Made by a program: the position numbers and the translations under genes
Source: Verrucomicrobiia bacterium
Lineage (GTDB): Bacteria; Verrucomicrobiota; Verrucomicrobiia; Limisphaerales; JADLHS01
Assembly: GCA_023953615.1 (NCBI GenBank)
Contig: JAMLJH010000002.1
Span: forward strand, 62,001 to 126,000
Direction of reading: 5' to 3'
DNA length: 64,000 nt
The notes under the pieces: model-generated
What the model was told of the DNA's origin: nothing
Seen by the model: only the letters and a program-made list of their open reading frames with translations
Databases searched by the model: none
In this document: positions 24,641 to 34,124 of the stretch, piece by piece
Numbering within the stretch: position 1 is the first letter of the stretch
Layout: each line of letters starts with the position of its first letter

Positions 24641-24841
24641 TTAAAAAAGCGTGTAGATGAACGGGGCAACACCCGTGCCCGCCAGCAGGATCAGCAAACC
24701 GAAAATCAGGAAAACCACCAGAATGGGAATCAGCCACCACTTCTTGTTGTGACGCAGGAAACCCCACAGTTCGGCGAAGAAGCCAGGCCGCGCCTGCTCT
24801 TGGGCGGCGCGCTCGAATTCTTTTAGGTCCCGCTTGCTCAT
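24641..24841 (-). CDS. DUF5989 (SxtK-like) small membrane protein
   Basis: A 66-residue inner-membrane protein. An amphipathic N-terminal helix (LKEFERAAQEQARPGFFAEL) is followed by GFLRHNKKWWLIPILVVFLI and LLILLAGTGVAPFIYTLF. This is the layout and wording of DUF5989, small proteins found next to O-carbamoyltransferases and SxtJ proteins. It is the third gene of the cassette, 21 bases after the SxtJ-like gene. Its biochemical role is unknown; association with the carbamoyltransferase at the membrane is a plausible inference. Confidence 0.82.
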   Translation of the reverse strand: MSKRDLKEFERAAQEQARPGFFAELWGFLRHNKKWWLIPILVVFLIFGLLILLAGTGVAPFIYTLF

Positions 24842-24862
24842 GGTTTGATTCGCCGCGTCACT

Positions 24863-25276
24863 TTAGTACTGGCGAAAATATCGGCGCAGGTCTTGGGGTT
24901 GCTCTTTCGACAGCCACAAACTTTGTGAATCCGGTCGGGCGCGCAGGAGCATATCGCGTCCGCGCCAGCGGAAGACCAACGCCAGCGGGGTGATTAGTCC
25001 GTAAAAAATCAGCGCCAAGACGAGTTGCGAAACGACCCAGCCGATGGGAAAGGCGATGAGCATTGCCGCCGTGTAGCCCCAGCGAATGGCGGCGGGGTGA
25101 ATCAAACCCACTCCGCCGATAAGCACGGCAACGCTCACCAGGATCAGCGCGGCAGTTTGATGCCCATACTTCATCCATTGTTGGCCGGCGACGAGCAGTC
25201 CGAACCCCAACCCGGCGCCGGCGAATTGACGCAAGACTTTCTGACTCGGCGGCTTCCGCAGGTCGGTCCATTTCAT
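24863..25276 (-). CDS. SxtJ family membrane protein
   Basis: A 137-residue inner-membrane protein with three to four hydrophobic segments (LRQFAGAGLGFGLLVAG, ALILVSVAVLIGGVGLI, AAMLIAFPIGWVVSQLVLAL, IFYGLITPLALVFR). The C-terminus is cytosolic (SQSLWLSKEQPQDLRRYFRQY). The FGLITPLALVFR-RGRDML style segment and the company of a carbamoyltransferase and a DUF5989 protein identify the SxtJ family, named after the saxitoxin cluster. Function is unknown. It lies 21 bases after the carbamoyltransferase gene. Confidence 0.82.
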   Translation of the reverse strand: MKWTDLRKPPSQKVLRQFAGAGLGFGLLVAGQQWMKYGHQTAALILVSVAVLIGGVGLIHPAAIRWGYTAAMLIAFPIGWVVSQLVLALIFYGLITPLALVFRWRGRDMLLRARPDSQSLWLSKEQPQDLRRYFRQY

Positions 25277-25297
25277 GAGGTCGCGAAGGTTGGCGGT

Positions 25298-27154
25298 CTA
25301 ATCGAGTTCAAATCGGGTCAAATGTTGTGTGCGTTGTGCCGGGGTGAGTTTGTTTTTCTGATGTTCCTTGTGCAACACAAAATCTTCCAGAACGAGTACG
25401 TCCAAGTCCGTGGCCAGAAAGCAATGGTAGGCGTCGCGTGGCGAGCCGACAATGGGTTCACCGCGGATGTTGAAGCTGGTGTTGACCAATACCGGACAAC
25501 CGGTCTGTTCCATGAAGGCCTTCAGCAGACGATAAAACCGGCCGTGCCGGGCGGCGTCCACCGTTTGCAAACGGGCGCTGTAATCCACATGGGTTACGGC
25601 GGGTAGTGTGGAACGCACGATGTTGATCCGTTGACGCAGATCGGGATCGGTCCGCATTTGATGAACCTGAGCTTCGGAGAGTTGTCGGCGGTGTTTTTCC
25701 AAGAGGTCGGCAACGAGCAGCATGTAGGGGCTTTCTTGGTCGGAACGGAGTGCGAAATAATCCACGGCGTGTTCCCGCAGCACGCAGGGTGCAAACGGAC
25801 GAAAACTTTCCCGGAATTTGATGCGCAGGTTCATTTTGGCCTGCATGGCGGGGTCGCGGGGATCACCCAGAATGCTGCGCGCTCCGAGCGCGCGCGGGCC
25901 GAACTCCATGCGACCCTGAAACCAACCGATGATTTTTCCCTCCGCAAGCCAGCTCGCCACCGCCGCCAGCAGGCGAGCTTCGTCGTCAAACCGGGTATAA
26001 GTTGCCTCGGTCTCGCGTAGAAAACTTTCGATTTCTCCATTGGAAAAATGCGGTCCGAGCAAGCTGCCTTTTTGGGCGTCGTAACCGCGCGGCACGCGGG
26101 GCTTTTCCAGGAGCTGATGCCAGACAAACAGCGCCGCACCCAGCGCCGCGCCGGCGTCACCCGCGGCTGGTTGAATCCAGATGTTTTCAAATGGCCCTTC
26201 ACGTAACAAGCGACCGTTGGCGACGCAATTGAGTGCGACACCGCCGGCCAGGACCAGATGCTTCATCGCGGTCCGGCGGTGGGCTTCGCGGGCCATGCGC
26301 AGCATAATTTCTTCGGTGACCGCCTGAATGCTGGCGGCCAGATCCATGTGCCGTTGTTCCAGAGGTGACTCGGGCTGACGCGGCGGACCGCCGAAGCAAC
26401 GATGGAACTTCGCGCTGGTCATGGTTAATCCCTGGCAATAATTGAAGTAGTCCTGATCCATCCAGAAACTGCCGTCGGGTTTCAGTTCAAGCAGTTCGCG
26501 GAGAATTAAATCGCGGTAGCTCGGCTGGCCGTAGGGCGCAAGTCCCATGAGCTTGTATTCGCCGCTGTTGACCTTGAAACCGCAGTAATACGTAAACGCG
26601 GAATAGAGCAATCCCACCGAATGTGGAAATTGCAGTTGGGCTTGCAGTCGCAACCGGTTTCCTTCGCCCACGCCCAACGTGGCCGTGCTCCATTCACCCA
26701 CGCCGTCCACCGTCAGAATTGCGGCCCGCTCGAAGGGGCTGGGAAAGAACGCGCTCGCCGCATGGCTTTCGTGATGGTCGGTGAAAACCAGCGGTACGTG
26801 TCGGGCTTGCGGAAGATGGCAACGCAAGGTGCGGCGCAGGTGCAGTTTGTCCTTCAACCAAATGGGTACGGCGAGGCGGAAACTGCGGAAGCCGGCGGGA
26901 GCGTGAGCGAGATAGGTTTCCAGCAACCGTTCAAATTTCGTGAGCGGTTTGTCATAAAAGACGATGTAGTCGAGGTCCTTGGCATCCAAGCCGGCTTCCT
27001 GCAAACAGTAAGCCACGGCTTGGGTGGGGAAGGTCGCATCGTGCTTCTGCCGGGTAAACCGTTCCTCTTGAGCGGCAGCCACGATCTCGCCATCTACCAA
27101 CAATGCGGCCGCGCTGTCGTGATAAAATGCCGAGATGCCCAATATGGTGGTCAT
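25298..27154 (-). CDS. O-carbamoyltransferase (NodU/CmcH/TobZ family)
   Basis: A 618-residue enzyme transferring carbamoyl from carbamoyl phosphate, via carbamoyl-AMP, to a hydroxyl group of a sugar or natural product. The N-terminal Kae1-like domain starts TTILGISAFYHDSAAALLVD with the conserved HDSA and EERFTRQKHD. FTDHHESHAASAFFPSPF and ILTVDGVGEW follow. LAGGVALNCVANGRLL is the nucleotide-binding part. The C-terminal domain has GRMEFGPRALGARSILGDPR and CPVLVNTSFNIRGEPIV. Length matches the family. The frame runs up to 27208, but ATG 27154 (MTTILGISAF) is the natural start. Together with the next two genes it forms the sxtIJK-like arrangement; the acceptor is not evident. Confidence 0.92.
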   Translation of the reverse strand: MTTILGISAFYHDSAAALLVDGEIVAAAQEERFTRQKHDATFPTQAVAYCLQEAGLDAKDLDYIVFYDKPLTKFERLLETYLAHAPAGFRSFRLAVPIWLKDKLHLRRTLRCHLPQARHVPLVFTDHHESHAASAFFPSPFERAAILTVDGVGEWSTATLGVGEGNRLRLQAQLQFPHSVGLLYSAFTYYCGFKVNSGEYKLMGLAPYGQPSYRDLILRELLELKPDGSFWMDQDYFNYCQGLTMTSAKFHRCFGGPPRQPESPLEQRHMDLAASIQAVTEEIMLRMAREAHRRTAMKHLVLAGGVALNCVANGRLLREGPFENIWIQPAAGDAGAALGAALFVWHQLLEKPRVPRGYDAQKGSLLGPHFSNGEIESFLRETEATYTRFDDEARLLAAVASWLAEGKIIGWFQGRMEFGPRALGARSILGDPRDPAMQAKMNLRIKFRESFRPFAPCVLREHAVDYFALRSDQESPYMLLVADLLEKHRRQLSEAQVHQMRTDPDLRQRINIVRSTLPAVTHVDYSARLQTVDAARHGRFYRLLKAFMEQTGCPVLVNTSFNIRGEPIVGSPRDAYHCFLATDLDVLVLEDFVLHKEHQKNKLTPAQRTQHLTRFELD

Positions 27155-27301
27155 GATGACTCGAGTTCTGACGCGCGATGTTAATAACCCATGCGGGCCA
27201 GTTTGCAAGCGTCACCGCGAAACGTCATCCGCTTAAGGCGATCAGCTGCGGCAGGTGGAACAACCGTTTTCTCGTAGCGTAATGGCCGTTGGGCCGGGTG
27301 A

Positions 27302-30151
27302 CTATTCGGTATGCACGCGGTAGAAACGCATGGGGCCGGCGGCTGATGAGTTGGTCAGTTGGATCAAACCGCCCGTGCCCGGAACCGTTTGCAGGGGCTG
27401 CCAGGTGATCGGCGGCGTCAGATTGGTGGTCTGCTCCACCACGTAGGTCAATCCAAACTGGCTCGTAAACGACAGAGTATATTGCCCGTTGCGCCAGGCG
27501 CCGACGCCAAGTTGCGGCGACAACCACGGTTGCACTTCCACCGTGGCTTGGGCCGAAACGCCGCTCGGATGATCTGCGTTGTAAGCGGTCAAGGTTACGG
27601 TGTAAGTGCCGGGCGTCGCCCAGGCATACCCGGTTTGGTAGGATAAATTCGTGGCGATGACGCCGTCGCCAAACGCCCACTCGATCCGGGCGGCTCGCCC
27701 GTTGATTTCTCCCGTCAGTAATTGCGGTATCGCCGCGGCGACTTGCGGATGCGGAATCGTGAGCGTCACGGTCAACGGGCCAACGAAGGCGGCTTCCACA
27801 ACCTCGTCGCAACCCATGGATGGCGGATTACTCCAAGGATCACCGTCCAGGTCAAAACTGCTGGCGGCTGACACCAGACCCGCGCCGCGACACGGCGAAG
27901 TAGCGGCCAGGTGGAAACCATCTACGAACTGCGGGTCTCCGGTGATATTGCCCGCACCGTCAGGCAAGGGTGCAGCGCACGAATACGACACCTCGGAAGC
28001 ATACACATTGTCATTGGTGTTGTTATTGTTTGCCTCCGCTTGATTAAAGTAAATGATGCTATTAACAGCCTTGGAATTCGCGATGCCGCCACCACTGTTG
28101 GTAGTGGAGTTATTGACCACGGTGCAATTGAACAGCTCGCTGCTAATGGCCCCACCACCTTCGAGGCCGCTGCTGTTACCTTTAATCAGACAGTTGCGCA
28201 GTTGGCAGACTGCGGCACCGCCGCCGTCCCAGGCTGATTCATTCCCGATCAGGATACAGTTGTCCGCTCGACCACCAAGTATGGCGCCACCTCGGCCTGC
28301 CGAGCGACAATTGGTAATGACGCAGTTGCCCAACTCGGACGATGGCCCCTGACATAAAACACCACCACCTTCACGAAAGGGCGAGGTGGTGCTGCCGTCG
28401 CGCAACGTGAAGCCACTCAACCCCGCCGCTTCAGTTAGCCAGGCGCAGCGCATCTTGGCTTCCATTGTTCCTTCGCGGACACCGTCGATGTAGGTGACTT
28501 CAGGGCCGTTCACGCTGGTAACGAGTACCGCCTTGTCCACTTCCACCCGATGTTGGCTAAGATCAAAGTCTGAAAGACGGCTGCCAGAGTTGTAGATACC
28601 ATTGGTGACCAGAATGACGGCGCCCGCCTGGGCGACATCAACCGCAGCTTGGATGTTCGTTGCGGCCGTACTCCAGTCAAGATACGGTGGCTGCGGATTG
28701 GCCCCAGCCACGTCAACGCAATGAACTGTCACTTGCGCAACCGCGCTGGTGGAGGTACCCGCCGCATTGCTAATGACGACTTGATACGCCCCTGCATCTG
28801 TCGGATCAAACGCGTTCACCAGCAAGTCAGGCGAATCAGCGGCCGAGTACTTGTTTCCGCTGGTCAGGACCACTCCGTCCTTGCTCCAAGTGGCGGTGAA
28901 CGGCGCCGCACCGGCGGCCGGGGCACTCAATCGCACCTGTCCATTGCGGGCGCTGGGCCGGGGGCGCGGTTTGCCCGCCAAGGCGTCGGGATGCCATTCA
29001 TCGCAACCCATGGCGGGCGGATCGGCCCAGGGTTGACCATCCCAATCCGTGCCGATGATCTGCGTCGGATCACCCGCGCCACGACACGGCGAAGTGGCGG
29101 CCAGATGAATGCCGTCATCCAGCAATTGCGGATCGTCGGCAATATTGCCGGTGCCGGATGGCAACGGATAAGTGCAACAGAAACTCATGACCGGGAGTCG
29201 CCCAAGGTAGTTGCGGATGATGACATGGGTGGGGTACAGGACTGACCAATTATTCCAAATGATGGAGTTCACTGCCAAACCTTCAGATACGCCTCCCCCG
29301 GTGTTGAGAGCCACGGTGCATTGGTGCAGGATGCTATTCACAACTGCTACGTCGTCCCGATCCCTGACGGAGACATTTCTGACGATGGCGCAGTTGGTGG
29401 CTTTGGACAGGCTGATGCCGCCGCACTGATTCTCCGTGATCAAACAATTATTCAATACCGCGCCTTGAACGGCACCCGGAGATATGGCGGGCCTGAACCG
29501 AACGGTGTTCTGTGCAATCACACAACAGTTCAGAAAACCGGAATAGACGCCGCCCCCGATCCTAAAAGCAACGTTATCGGTGATGATGCAATCGAGCACG
29601 AAGGTATCGTTCGAAGAGGTGCAAAAAACCCCGCCGCCACTCATGTCAAAATTCAGTCCGCCACTCAGTGTAGCGCCGCCGCGCAGAGTAAAACCGCGCA
29701 GGGTCGCACCGTTGGTCAACCATGCACAGCGGATTGCCATGGGGCCGTTGGTGATTCCGGGTTGCCAGTAACCCTGAATAATAGTGGCTTCCGCTCCGTT
29801 CACGCTCTGCACCGTAATCGCTTTGTCCACCGTCACTCGGTTGGTGAGCATTGAGGTCACCGGAGGTAAGTTGGGAGAGGGCGGCGGTTGCGGCGGCGTC
29901 AGTTTGCCGCCGGTGTTGTAAACGCCGTTGGTGACCCAGACGACATCGCCGTCGCTGGAAACGTCAATGGCATCCTGAATGTTTGTGGCGGCATTGGCCC
30001 AGTCCGTAAACGGCGCGACATGCCCGCCGGTCAGGGAGACATACCGCTGAGCCGTCCAGGCCGTGGTGGTGCCCAGCCCGGCCAGAATCAGACTCAGCAG
30101 AACGGGTGTTGGTTGGGTGACGCAGCGGAGAGCGCTCTTCATGGTTTTCAT
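27302..30151 (-). CDS. Exported beta-helix protein (choice-of-anchor Q), Ig-like and PKD domains
   Basis: About 949 residues, exported. After a signal region (MKTMKSALRCVTQPTPVLLS with a hydrophobic core to AWTA) come two parallel beta-helix blocks of polymorphic-outer-membrane type. Each ends with a choice-of-anchor Q signature (ATSPCRGAG ... PPAMGCDEW and ATSPCRGAG ... PPSMGCDEV). Between them is an Ig-like unit (SADDSPDLLVN-type, AGAYQVVISNAAGTS). After the second helix comes a PKD domain (IEWAFGDGVIATN, GTYTVTLTAYNAD), then the RFYRV tail module (YVVEQTTNLTPPITWQPLQT ... RFYRVHTE). The two helix blocks are duplicates. A surface or secreted polysaccharide-binding or lyase-like role is possible but no catalytic set is visible. 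The frame opens at TTG 30172; ATG 30163, 30151 and 30142 are candidates. Confidence 0.8.
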   Translation of the reverse strand: MKTMKSALRCVTQPTPVLLSLILAGLGTTTAWTAQRYVSLTGGHVAPFTDWANAATNIQDAIDVSSDGDVVWVTNGVYNTGGKLTPPQPPPSPNLPPVTSMLTNRVTVDKAITVQSVNGAEATIIQGYWQPGITNGPMAIRCAWLTNGATLRGFTLRGGATLSGGLNFDMSGGGVFCTSSNDTFVLDCIITDNVAFRIGGGVYSGFLNCCVIAQNTVRFRPAISPGAVQGAVLNNCLITENQCGGISLSKATNCAIVRNVSVRDRDDVAVVNSILHQCTVALNTGGGVSEGLAVNSIIWNNWSVLYPTHVIIRNYLGRLPVMSFCCTYPLPSGTGNIADDPQLLDDGIHLAATSPCRGAGDPTQIIGTDWDGQPWADPPAMGCDEWHPDALAGKPRPRPSARNGQVRLSAPAAGAAPFTATWSKDGVVLTSGNKYSAADSPDLLVNAFDPTDAGAYQVVISNAAGTSTSAVAQVTVHCVDVAGANPQPPYLDWSTAATNIQAAVDVAQAGAVILVTNGIYNSGSRLSDFDLSQHRVEVDKAVLVTSVNGPEVTYIDGVREGTMEAKMRCAWLTEAAGLSGFTLRDGSTTSPFREGGGVLCQGPSSELGNCVITNCRSAGRGGAILGGRADNCILIGNESAWDGGGAAVCQLRNCLIKGNSSGLEGGGAISSELFNCTVVNNSTTNSGGGIANSKAVNSIIYFNQAEANNNNTNDNVYASEVSYSCAAPLPDGAGNITGDPQFVDGFHLAATSPCRGAGLVSAASSFDLDGDPWSNPPSMGCDEVVEAAFVGPLTVTLTIPHPQVAAAIPQLLTGEINGRAARIEWAFGDGVIATNLSYQTGYAWATPGTYTVTLTAYNADHPSGVSAQATVEVQPWLSPQLGVGAWRNGQYTLSFTSQFGLTYVVEQTTNLTPPITWQPLQTVPGTGGLIQLTNSSAAGPMRFYRVHTE

Positions 30152-30418
30152 GGTCGGTTGCATGAGGTTCAAACTCGAACGCCCAGAGATTGATCCGGTT
30201 TGTTTCTTATGAGAACGCGATCATTATCCCGTTAATCCGTTAAAAAACAAGAGAAATCAAAAGCAGATTATTCGTTCGTGCCTCGATCCGAGTTTTGGGG
30301 ATCTAGCATGGCCAGACGGTTCGTCGGAGGGAAATTCCGAACCGCAGGTCTGCCGCTTGCGTCACGATAAATCTCCAGACGTTCGGCACTGAAGCCGGTG
30401 GCTTGGGGCGAAGGGCAA

Positions 30419-31921
30419 TTACAACCTTGAGGATTTAACATGCAGCGCGGCGGCGCCGGGGAAGGGAGCTTTGAATTCGTGGGCCCCGTCGCCGGTCTGG
30501 AGGCGTTCCGGCAGCGCGCGTTCCGATTGCGTTGGGTGAATCCACTCGATTTGGTAGGTGCCGGCCTTGAGTTCGAGCGAGAACGGCTGCGCTCCGACTG
30601 GTTGGTAAACGAGGTATTCTTCGCCGGGACAGGCAAGGCAATAGCCAGTGGAAGCGAGTTCATTGCGAGGCGTCAGGGACGCCAGATTCATTTGTTCGGC
30701 AATGTGCCGGGTCCGGCCCAACGCCGCGCGGATCGGCTCCCAACCGCGATCCACACCCAATACCGAACCGTCGTATGGATCCATGAAAATTGGATTGTGA
30801 CCCCGGACGAAGCTCTTCCAAACCCAGTCGGCATTGCCGCCGACGCCCCAGATATGATCGGTGTCCAACAGGCTGACTCGCTTTTCATTCCAGGCGGGCG
30901 GGTTTTCTCCAAAACCGTCCGCGCGTCCGGGCGAAACCCAATCCGCCGGACTGGCCAGTAGCGAGGGCAGGCGTTCCGCGCCGTGCCCCGTATTTCCGAC
31001 CGGATGTTGTTTCGGTTGGGTGCGCTCGTAATCCTGAACCGTCTGGATCACCCACCAGTTCCATTCCTTTTCGCCGCCCTCGTTGATCACTTCGTAGAGC
31101 ACGTTGTCCAAGTCGTTCAGCGTGGTCACGACTTTGCGGAGGTACGCGGCTTGCCAGACATTGACGTCGGGGTTGCGCCGGGTATGAACGTGTCCGCTGA
31201 ACGCGTCCGCATCCACGACGGCGGGGGCTTGAAGATTGTTGGCAGGATTCAGGGGATGGGAGCGCCAGGCCCAACCATCATCGGTGCCGCGCCGCCGGTT
31301 GCCGTGAAACAAACCCCAACCCTCGAACAGCATTACACTGACATAGATGCCGCGTTTTCCAGCGGCCTCCACCCGCGCGCGCAGGCGCTGGAAGTATTCA
31401 GGATTGAACTCGGTCAGATTGAATTTCGGTTCGCCATCCAGAGCGGTACCCGGACCGGTTCGTCGCCACGGCAAGGGGGCGACGTGATGAATGAAGTCTT
31501 TTTTCAAAGCGCCATTCGCGCGGGTGTCCCAAGTGGTGGAATCCCAAGTCCACAAGCGAATGAAGTTATGACCATGATTTTCCAGAAAATCGAGATAAGC
31601 CTCCCAATCGAACGGCTCGGGTGGATTGCTTCGCCCCATGTCCACGAGATTGTTCCAAGTGTGCGATCCCGTGAGATAGACCGCGCGCAGCGCGCCATTC
31701 GGCAAGCGGGTGCCGTCCGTGAAATAGCGCGGATTATCCGGGTGGGCGCGCAGCGGTCCGGCGGCGGGGGCTGCCGTTGAATTCAGCACCAGGAAGCACA
31801 AGGCCGTGCTGAGCCGCAGCGCCGATCGGCCCGCTGCGTTGATAAAAGTTTTTAACGCCACCTGGTCGCGTGAGGCGGGCGGTATTCCAGCGGGCGCGGC
31901 TGGTTTTCTTGGCGTGTTCAT
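30419..31921 (-). CDS. Exported TIM-barrel glycoside hydrolase (GH5/GH140-like) with C-terminal beta domain
   Basis: About 500 residues. The N-terminus is long and basic before the hydrophobic segment STALCFLVLNSTAAPAAG, so the start may be a later GTG (31861). The catalytic barrel shows YLTGSHTWNNLVDMG, HNFIRLWTWDSTTWDTR, KRGIYVSVMLFEGWGL, VLYEVINEGGEKEWNWW (Glu acid/base candidate in INEGG) and DTDHIWGVGG. The C-terminal ~80 residues (CLACPGEEYLVYQPVGAQPF, GTYQIEWIHPTQ) are the beta domain usually called a putative collagen-binding domain in DUF4038/GH140-type proteins. It is expected to cleave plant or microbial polysaccharide outside the cell. Exact family is uncertain. Confidence 0.8.
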   Translation of the reverse strand: MNTPRKPAAPAGIPPASRDQVALKTFINAAGRSALRLSTALCFLVLNSTAAPAAGPLRAHPDNPRYFTDGTRLPNGALRAVYLTGSHTWNNLVDMGRSNPPEPFDWEAYLDFLENHGHNFIRLWTWDSTTWDTRANGALKKDFIHHVAPLPWRRTGPGTALDGEPKFNLTEFNPEYFQRLRARVEAAGKRGIYVSVMLFEGWGLFHGNRRRGTDDGWAWRSHPLNPANNLQAPAVVDADAFSGHVHTRRNPDVNVWQAAYLRKVVTTLNDLDNVLYEVINEGGEKEWNWWVIQTVQDYERTQPKQHPVGNTGHGAERLPSLLASPADWVSPGRADGFGENPPAWNEKRVSLLDTDHIWGVGGNADWVWKSFVRGHNPIFMDPYDGSVLGVDRGWEPIRAALGRTRHIAEQMNLASLTPRNELASTGYCLACPGEEYLVYQPVGAQPFSLELKAGTYQIEWIHPTQSERALPERLQTGDGAHEFKAPFPGAAALHVKSSRL

Positions 31922-32211
31922 CGGCATGGGTGCGAGCATGATGCGCGCGGCGGTGCGCTGCAAGTCCAGACCCGGGCAAATGATTCGCGCGCCGTGCCGC
32001 GGCTCTGCTCGGTCGCCCGGTCGTTTGACCGTAACGCTACAGTGGGTTTGAGCAAATGCCGCTGCGGGTTCGACGGCTTGAGCTGCACCACACCGGGGTC
32101 ACGATGTCCCAGACTTTCCCACGCTGCGGGCATTTTGTTTTGACAACCGACGGGAAACGCGTTGGCATGACTCGCGACACGGTCAGTTGATTAAGTTTAA
32201 CGGATGCAACC
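31922..32211. other. Divergent intergenic region
   Basis: About 290 bases between the minus-strand glycosidase and the plus-strand oxidoreductase. No gene is supported. The last 40 bases before 32212 are AT-richer (GATTAAGTTTAACGG), which may be promoter sequence; no convincing boxes or operator palindrome were found. Confidence 0.4.
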
Positions 32212-33234
32212 ATGAAAAAACTCAATGTAGGAATTATCGGTTACGGTTGGGTCGCCACCGCGCACATTCCGGCCATCAACGCCAGTTCGCTGGGGCAGGT
32301 TACTGCGGTTTGTTCCCGTCGGCCGCTGGACGGCGGCGCGCTCAGTCGGCAATACGGTTGCGACATCACGGTTTACAATGACTTGGAGGTGATGCTGGCG
32401 AATCCCGAGATTCAGGTCGTCTCGATTTGCAGCATGCCCAGTTTGCACGTGCGGCAGGCGGTGCGCGCGGCGCGCGCGGGCAAGCATTTGATTTTGGAAA
32501 AACCGCTGGCGCTTTCGCTCAAGGATTTGCACACGTTGCAACAAGCGGTGCGACAGGCGCGCGTGAAAACCTGCGCCGGATTTGAGCTGCGTTATTCCAG
32601 TCAATTTCAAACCACCCGCACCGTCCTGGAAGCCGGAGTCCTCGGCAAATTGCATTATGCGGAAGTGGATTATTATCACGGTATCGGTCCGTGGTACGGC
32701 CAATTCCGTTGGAACGTGAAACGTAACGAGGGCGGCAGCGCGTTGCTTTCCGCCGGTTGCCACGCCCTGGACGCCTTGCTCTTTTGCATGGGTGGCGAAG
32801 TGGAAAGCGTCGCGAGCTACAGCGCCAAATCGGCTAATCCCACTTTCCGCGCCTACGAGTATCCCACCACCAGCACCACGATCTTGAAGTTCAAGGACGG
32901 GCGCATCGGCAAGACGGCGGTGTCCATTGATTGTTTCCAACCTTACTACCTGCACACGCATCTGGTCGGCAGCGAGGGATCGCTCCTGGATAACAAATTT
33001 CATTCCAACAAACTGGGCACGAACAAGCAGCAGTGGAGTGAGTTGGCGCTGAAGCTGGCGGATTCCGGCGACGTTTCGGATCACCCGTACGCCGCGCAAT
33101 TTGAAGCCTTCTTCAAGGCGATCGCCGACGGGAAGGAAATGCCATTCACCAATCTCGAATCTGCCGCCAAAACCCACGAGATTATTTTTGCGGCGGATAA
33201 ATCGGCCGCCACGGGGAAACCGGTGCGACTCTAA
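32212..33234 (+). CDS. Gfo/Idh/MocA family oxidoreductase
   Basis: A 340-residue NAD(P)-dependent sugar or inositol dehydrogenase-like protein. The N-terminal Rossmann fold has NVGIIGYGWVATAHIPAI (dinucleotide-binding GxGxxA variant), with SICSMPSLHVRQAV and the family signature EKPLALSLKDL. The C-terminal domain includes the substrate-site region NEGGSALLSAGCHALDALLF (His in AGCHALDA). There is no signal peptide. The next gene, a PIG-L deacetylase, starts 27 bases downstream, so the pair is probably an operon for a sugar or amino-sugar derivative. Substrate cannot be read from sequence. Confidence 0.9.
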   Translation: MKKLNVGIIGYGWVATAHIPAINASSLGQVTAVCSRRPLDGGALSRQYGCDITVYNDLEVMLANPEIQVVSICSMPSLHVRQAVRAARAGKHLILEKPLALSLKDLHTLQQAVRQARVKTCAGFELRYSSQFQTTRTVLEAGVLGKLHYAEVDYYHGIGPWYGQFRWNVKRNEGGSALLSAGCHALDALLFCMGGEVESVASYSAKSANPTFRAYEYPTTSTTILKFKDGRIGKTAVSIDCFQPYYLHTHLVGSEGSLLDNKFHSNKLGTNKQQWSELALKLADSGDVSDHPYAAQFEAFFKAIADGKEMPFTNLESAAKTHEIIFAADKSAATGKPVRL

Positions 33235-33261
33235 CGCGACCCCAAAACCAACCTTATTTTT

Positions 33262-34056
33262 ATGCCCAAACCCACCGCCCTCGCCATCGTCGCGCATCCG
33301 GACGACATCGAATTTTCCATGGCCGGCACGCTCGTGCTGCTGCAACGCGCCGGTTTCGAAATCCATTACCAGACCCTGGCCAACGGTTGTCATGGCAGTC
33401 AGGAGTACGGTCCACGGCAGTTGGCGCGCCTTCGTCTGGGCGAAGCCAAACGCGCGGCCAAAGTCCTGGGCGCGCACTTCCATCCGCCGTTCGTCAACGA
33501 CATGGAGATTTTTTATGACCTCAAATTGGTCCGGCGCGTGGCGGCGGTCATCCGCGAGGTGCAACCCACGATTGTGCTGACGCATCCGCCGGTGGATTAC
33601 ATGGAGGATCACACCAACACCTGTCGCGTGGTCGTTTCAGCGGCCTTCACTCACGCGATGCCGAACTTCCAATCGCTTCCGCCCCGGCCAACGGCCGATT
33701 ACGATCTAACCATTTACCATTGCATTCCGCACTCGATGCGCGATCCGCTGCGCCGCCTGACGCCACCGGAAATTTTCGTGAATATCACCGACACGCAACC
33801 GGTGAAGCGGCGCGCCTTGTTGGAGCACAAGAGCCAGATCGCGTGGTTGGTCGCCAGTCAGGGCATGGATTCCTTTGACGCAAAGATTGAGGCGGACGCC
33901 AGATTGCTCGGCAAACTCTCGAAGAAGTTCAAACTGGCGGAAGGGTGGTCGCGCCATTTGCATTACGGTTTCAGCGCGAACGAAGTGGATCCGCTGCGGG
34001 ATGCTTTGGGGAAAAACTACGCGCTCAATCGCTCCTACCAAAAATTCCTCGGCTGA
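33262..34056 (+). CDS. PIG-L family (LmbE-like) deacetylase
   Basis: A 264-residue zinc-dependent N-deacetylase acting on N-acetylglucosaminyl-type substrates. The metal motif is in IVAHPDDIEFSMAGTL (His12, Asp15), and the third ligand is in PPVDYMEDHTNTCRV (His of DHTNT). HSMRDPLRRL and HKSQIAWL are typical of the bacterial BshB/LmbE group. It is probably translated with the upstream oxidoreductase. Nearby amino-sugar genes (GlcN6P-isomerase-like at 36422) make an amino-sugar catabolic or cell-wall role attractive, but no specific substrate is shown. Confidence 0.9.
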   Translation: MPKPTALAIVAHPDDIEFSMAGTLVLLQRAGFEIHYQTLANGCHGSQEYGPRQLARLRLGEAKRAAKVLGAHFHPPFVNDMEIFYDLKLVRRVAAVIREVQPTIVLTHPPVDYMEDHTNTCRVVVSAAFTHAMPNFQSLPPRPTADYDLTIYHCIPHSMRDPLRRLTPPEIFVNITDTQPVKRRALLEHKSQIAWLVASQGMDSFDAKIEADARLLGKLSKKFKLAEGWSRHLHYGFSANEVDPLRDALGKNYALNRSYQKFLG

Positions 34057-34124
34057 TCCGGCGGTTTGCCCTGATTGCGACAGCAACTGAATAATTAGCC
34101 GGAACGATCAGTTGGTCCGGGTGG

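Noticed and set aside
30268..30663. 131-codon minus-strand frame overlapping the end of the glycosidase
   Set aside because: Mostly out-of-frame reading of the glycosidase C-terminus; the extra tail has no features.
32197..33612. 471-codon minus-strand frame
   Set aside because: Antisense to Gfo/Idh/MocA and PIG-L genes, which have full motif sets; His/Arg-rich translation.
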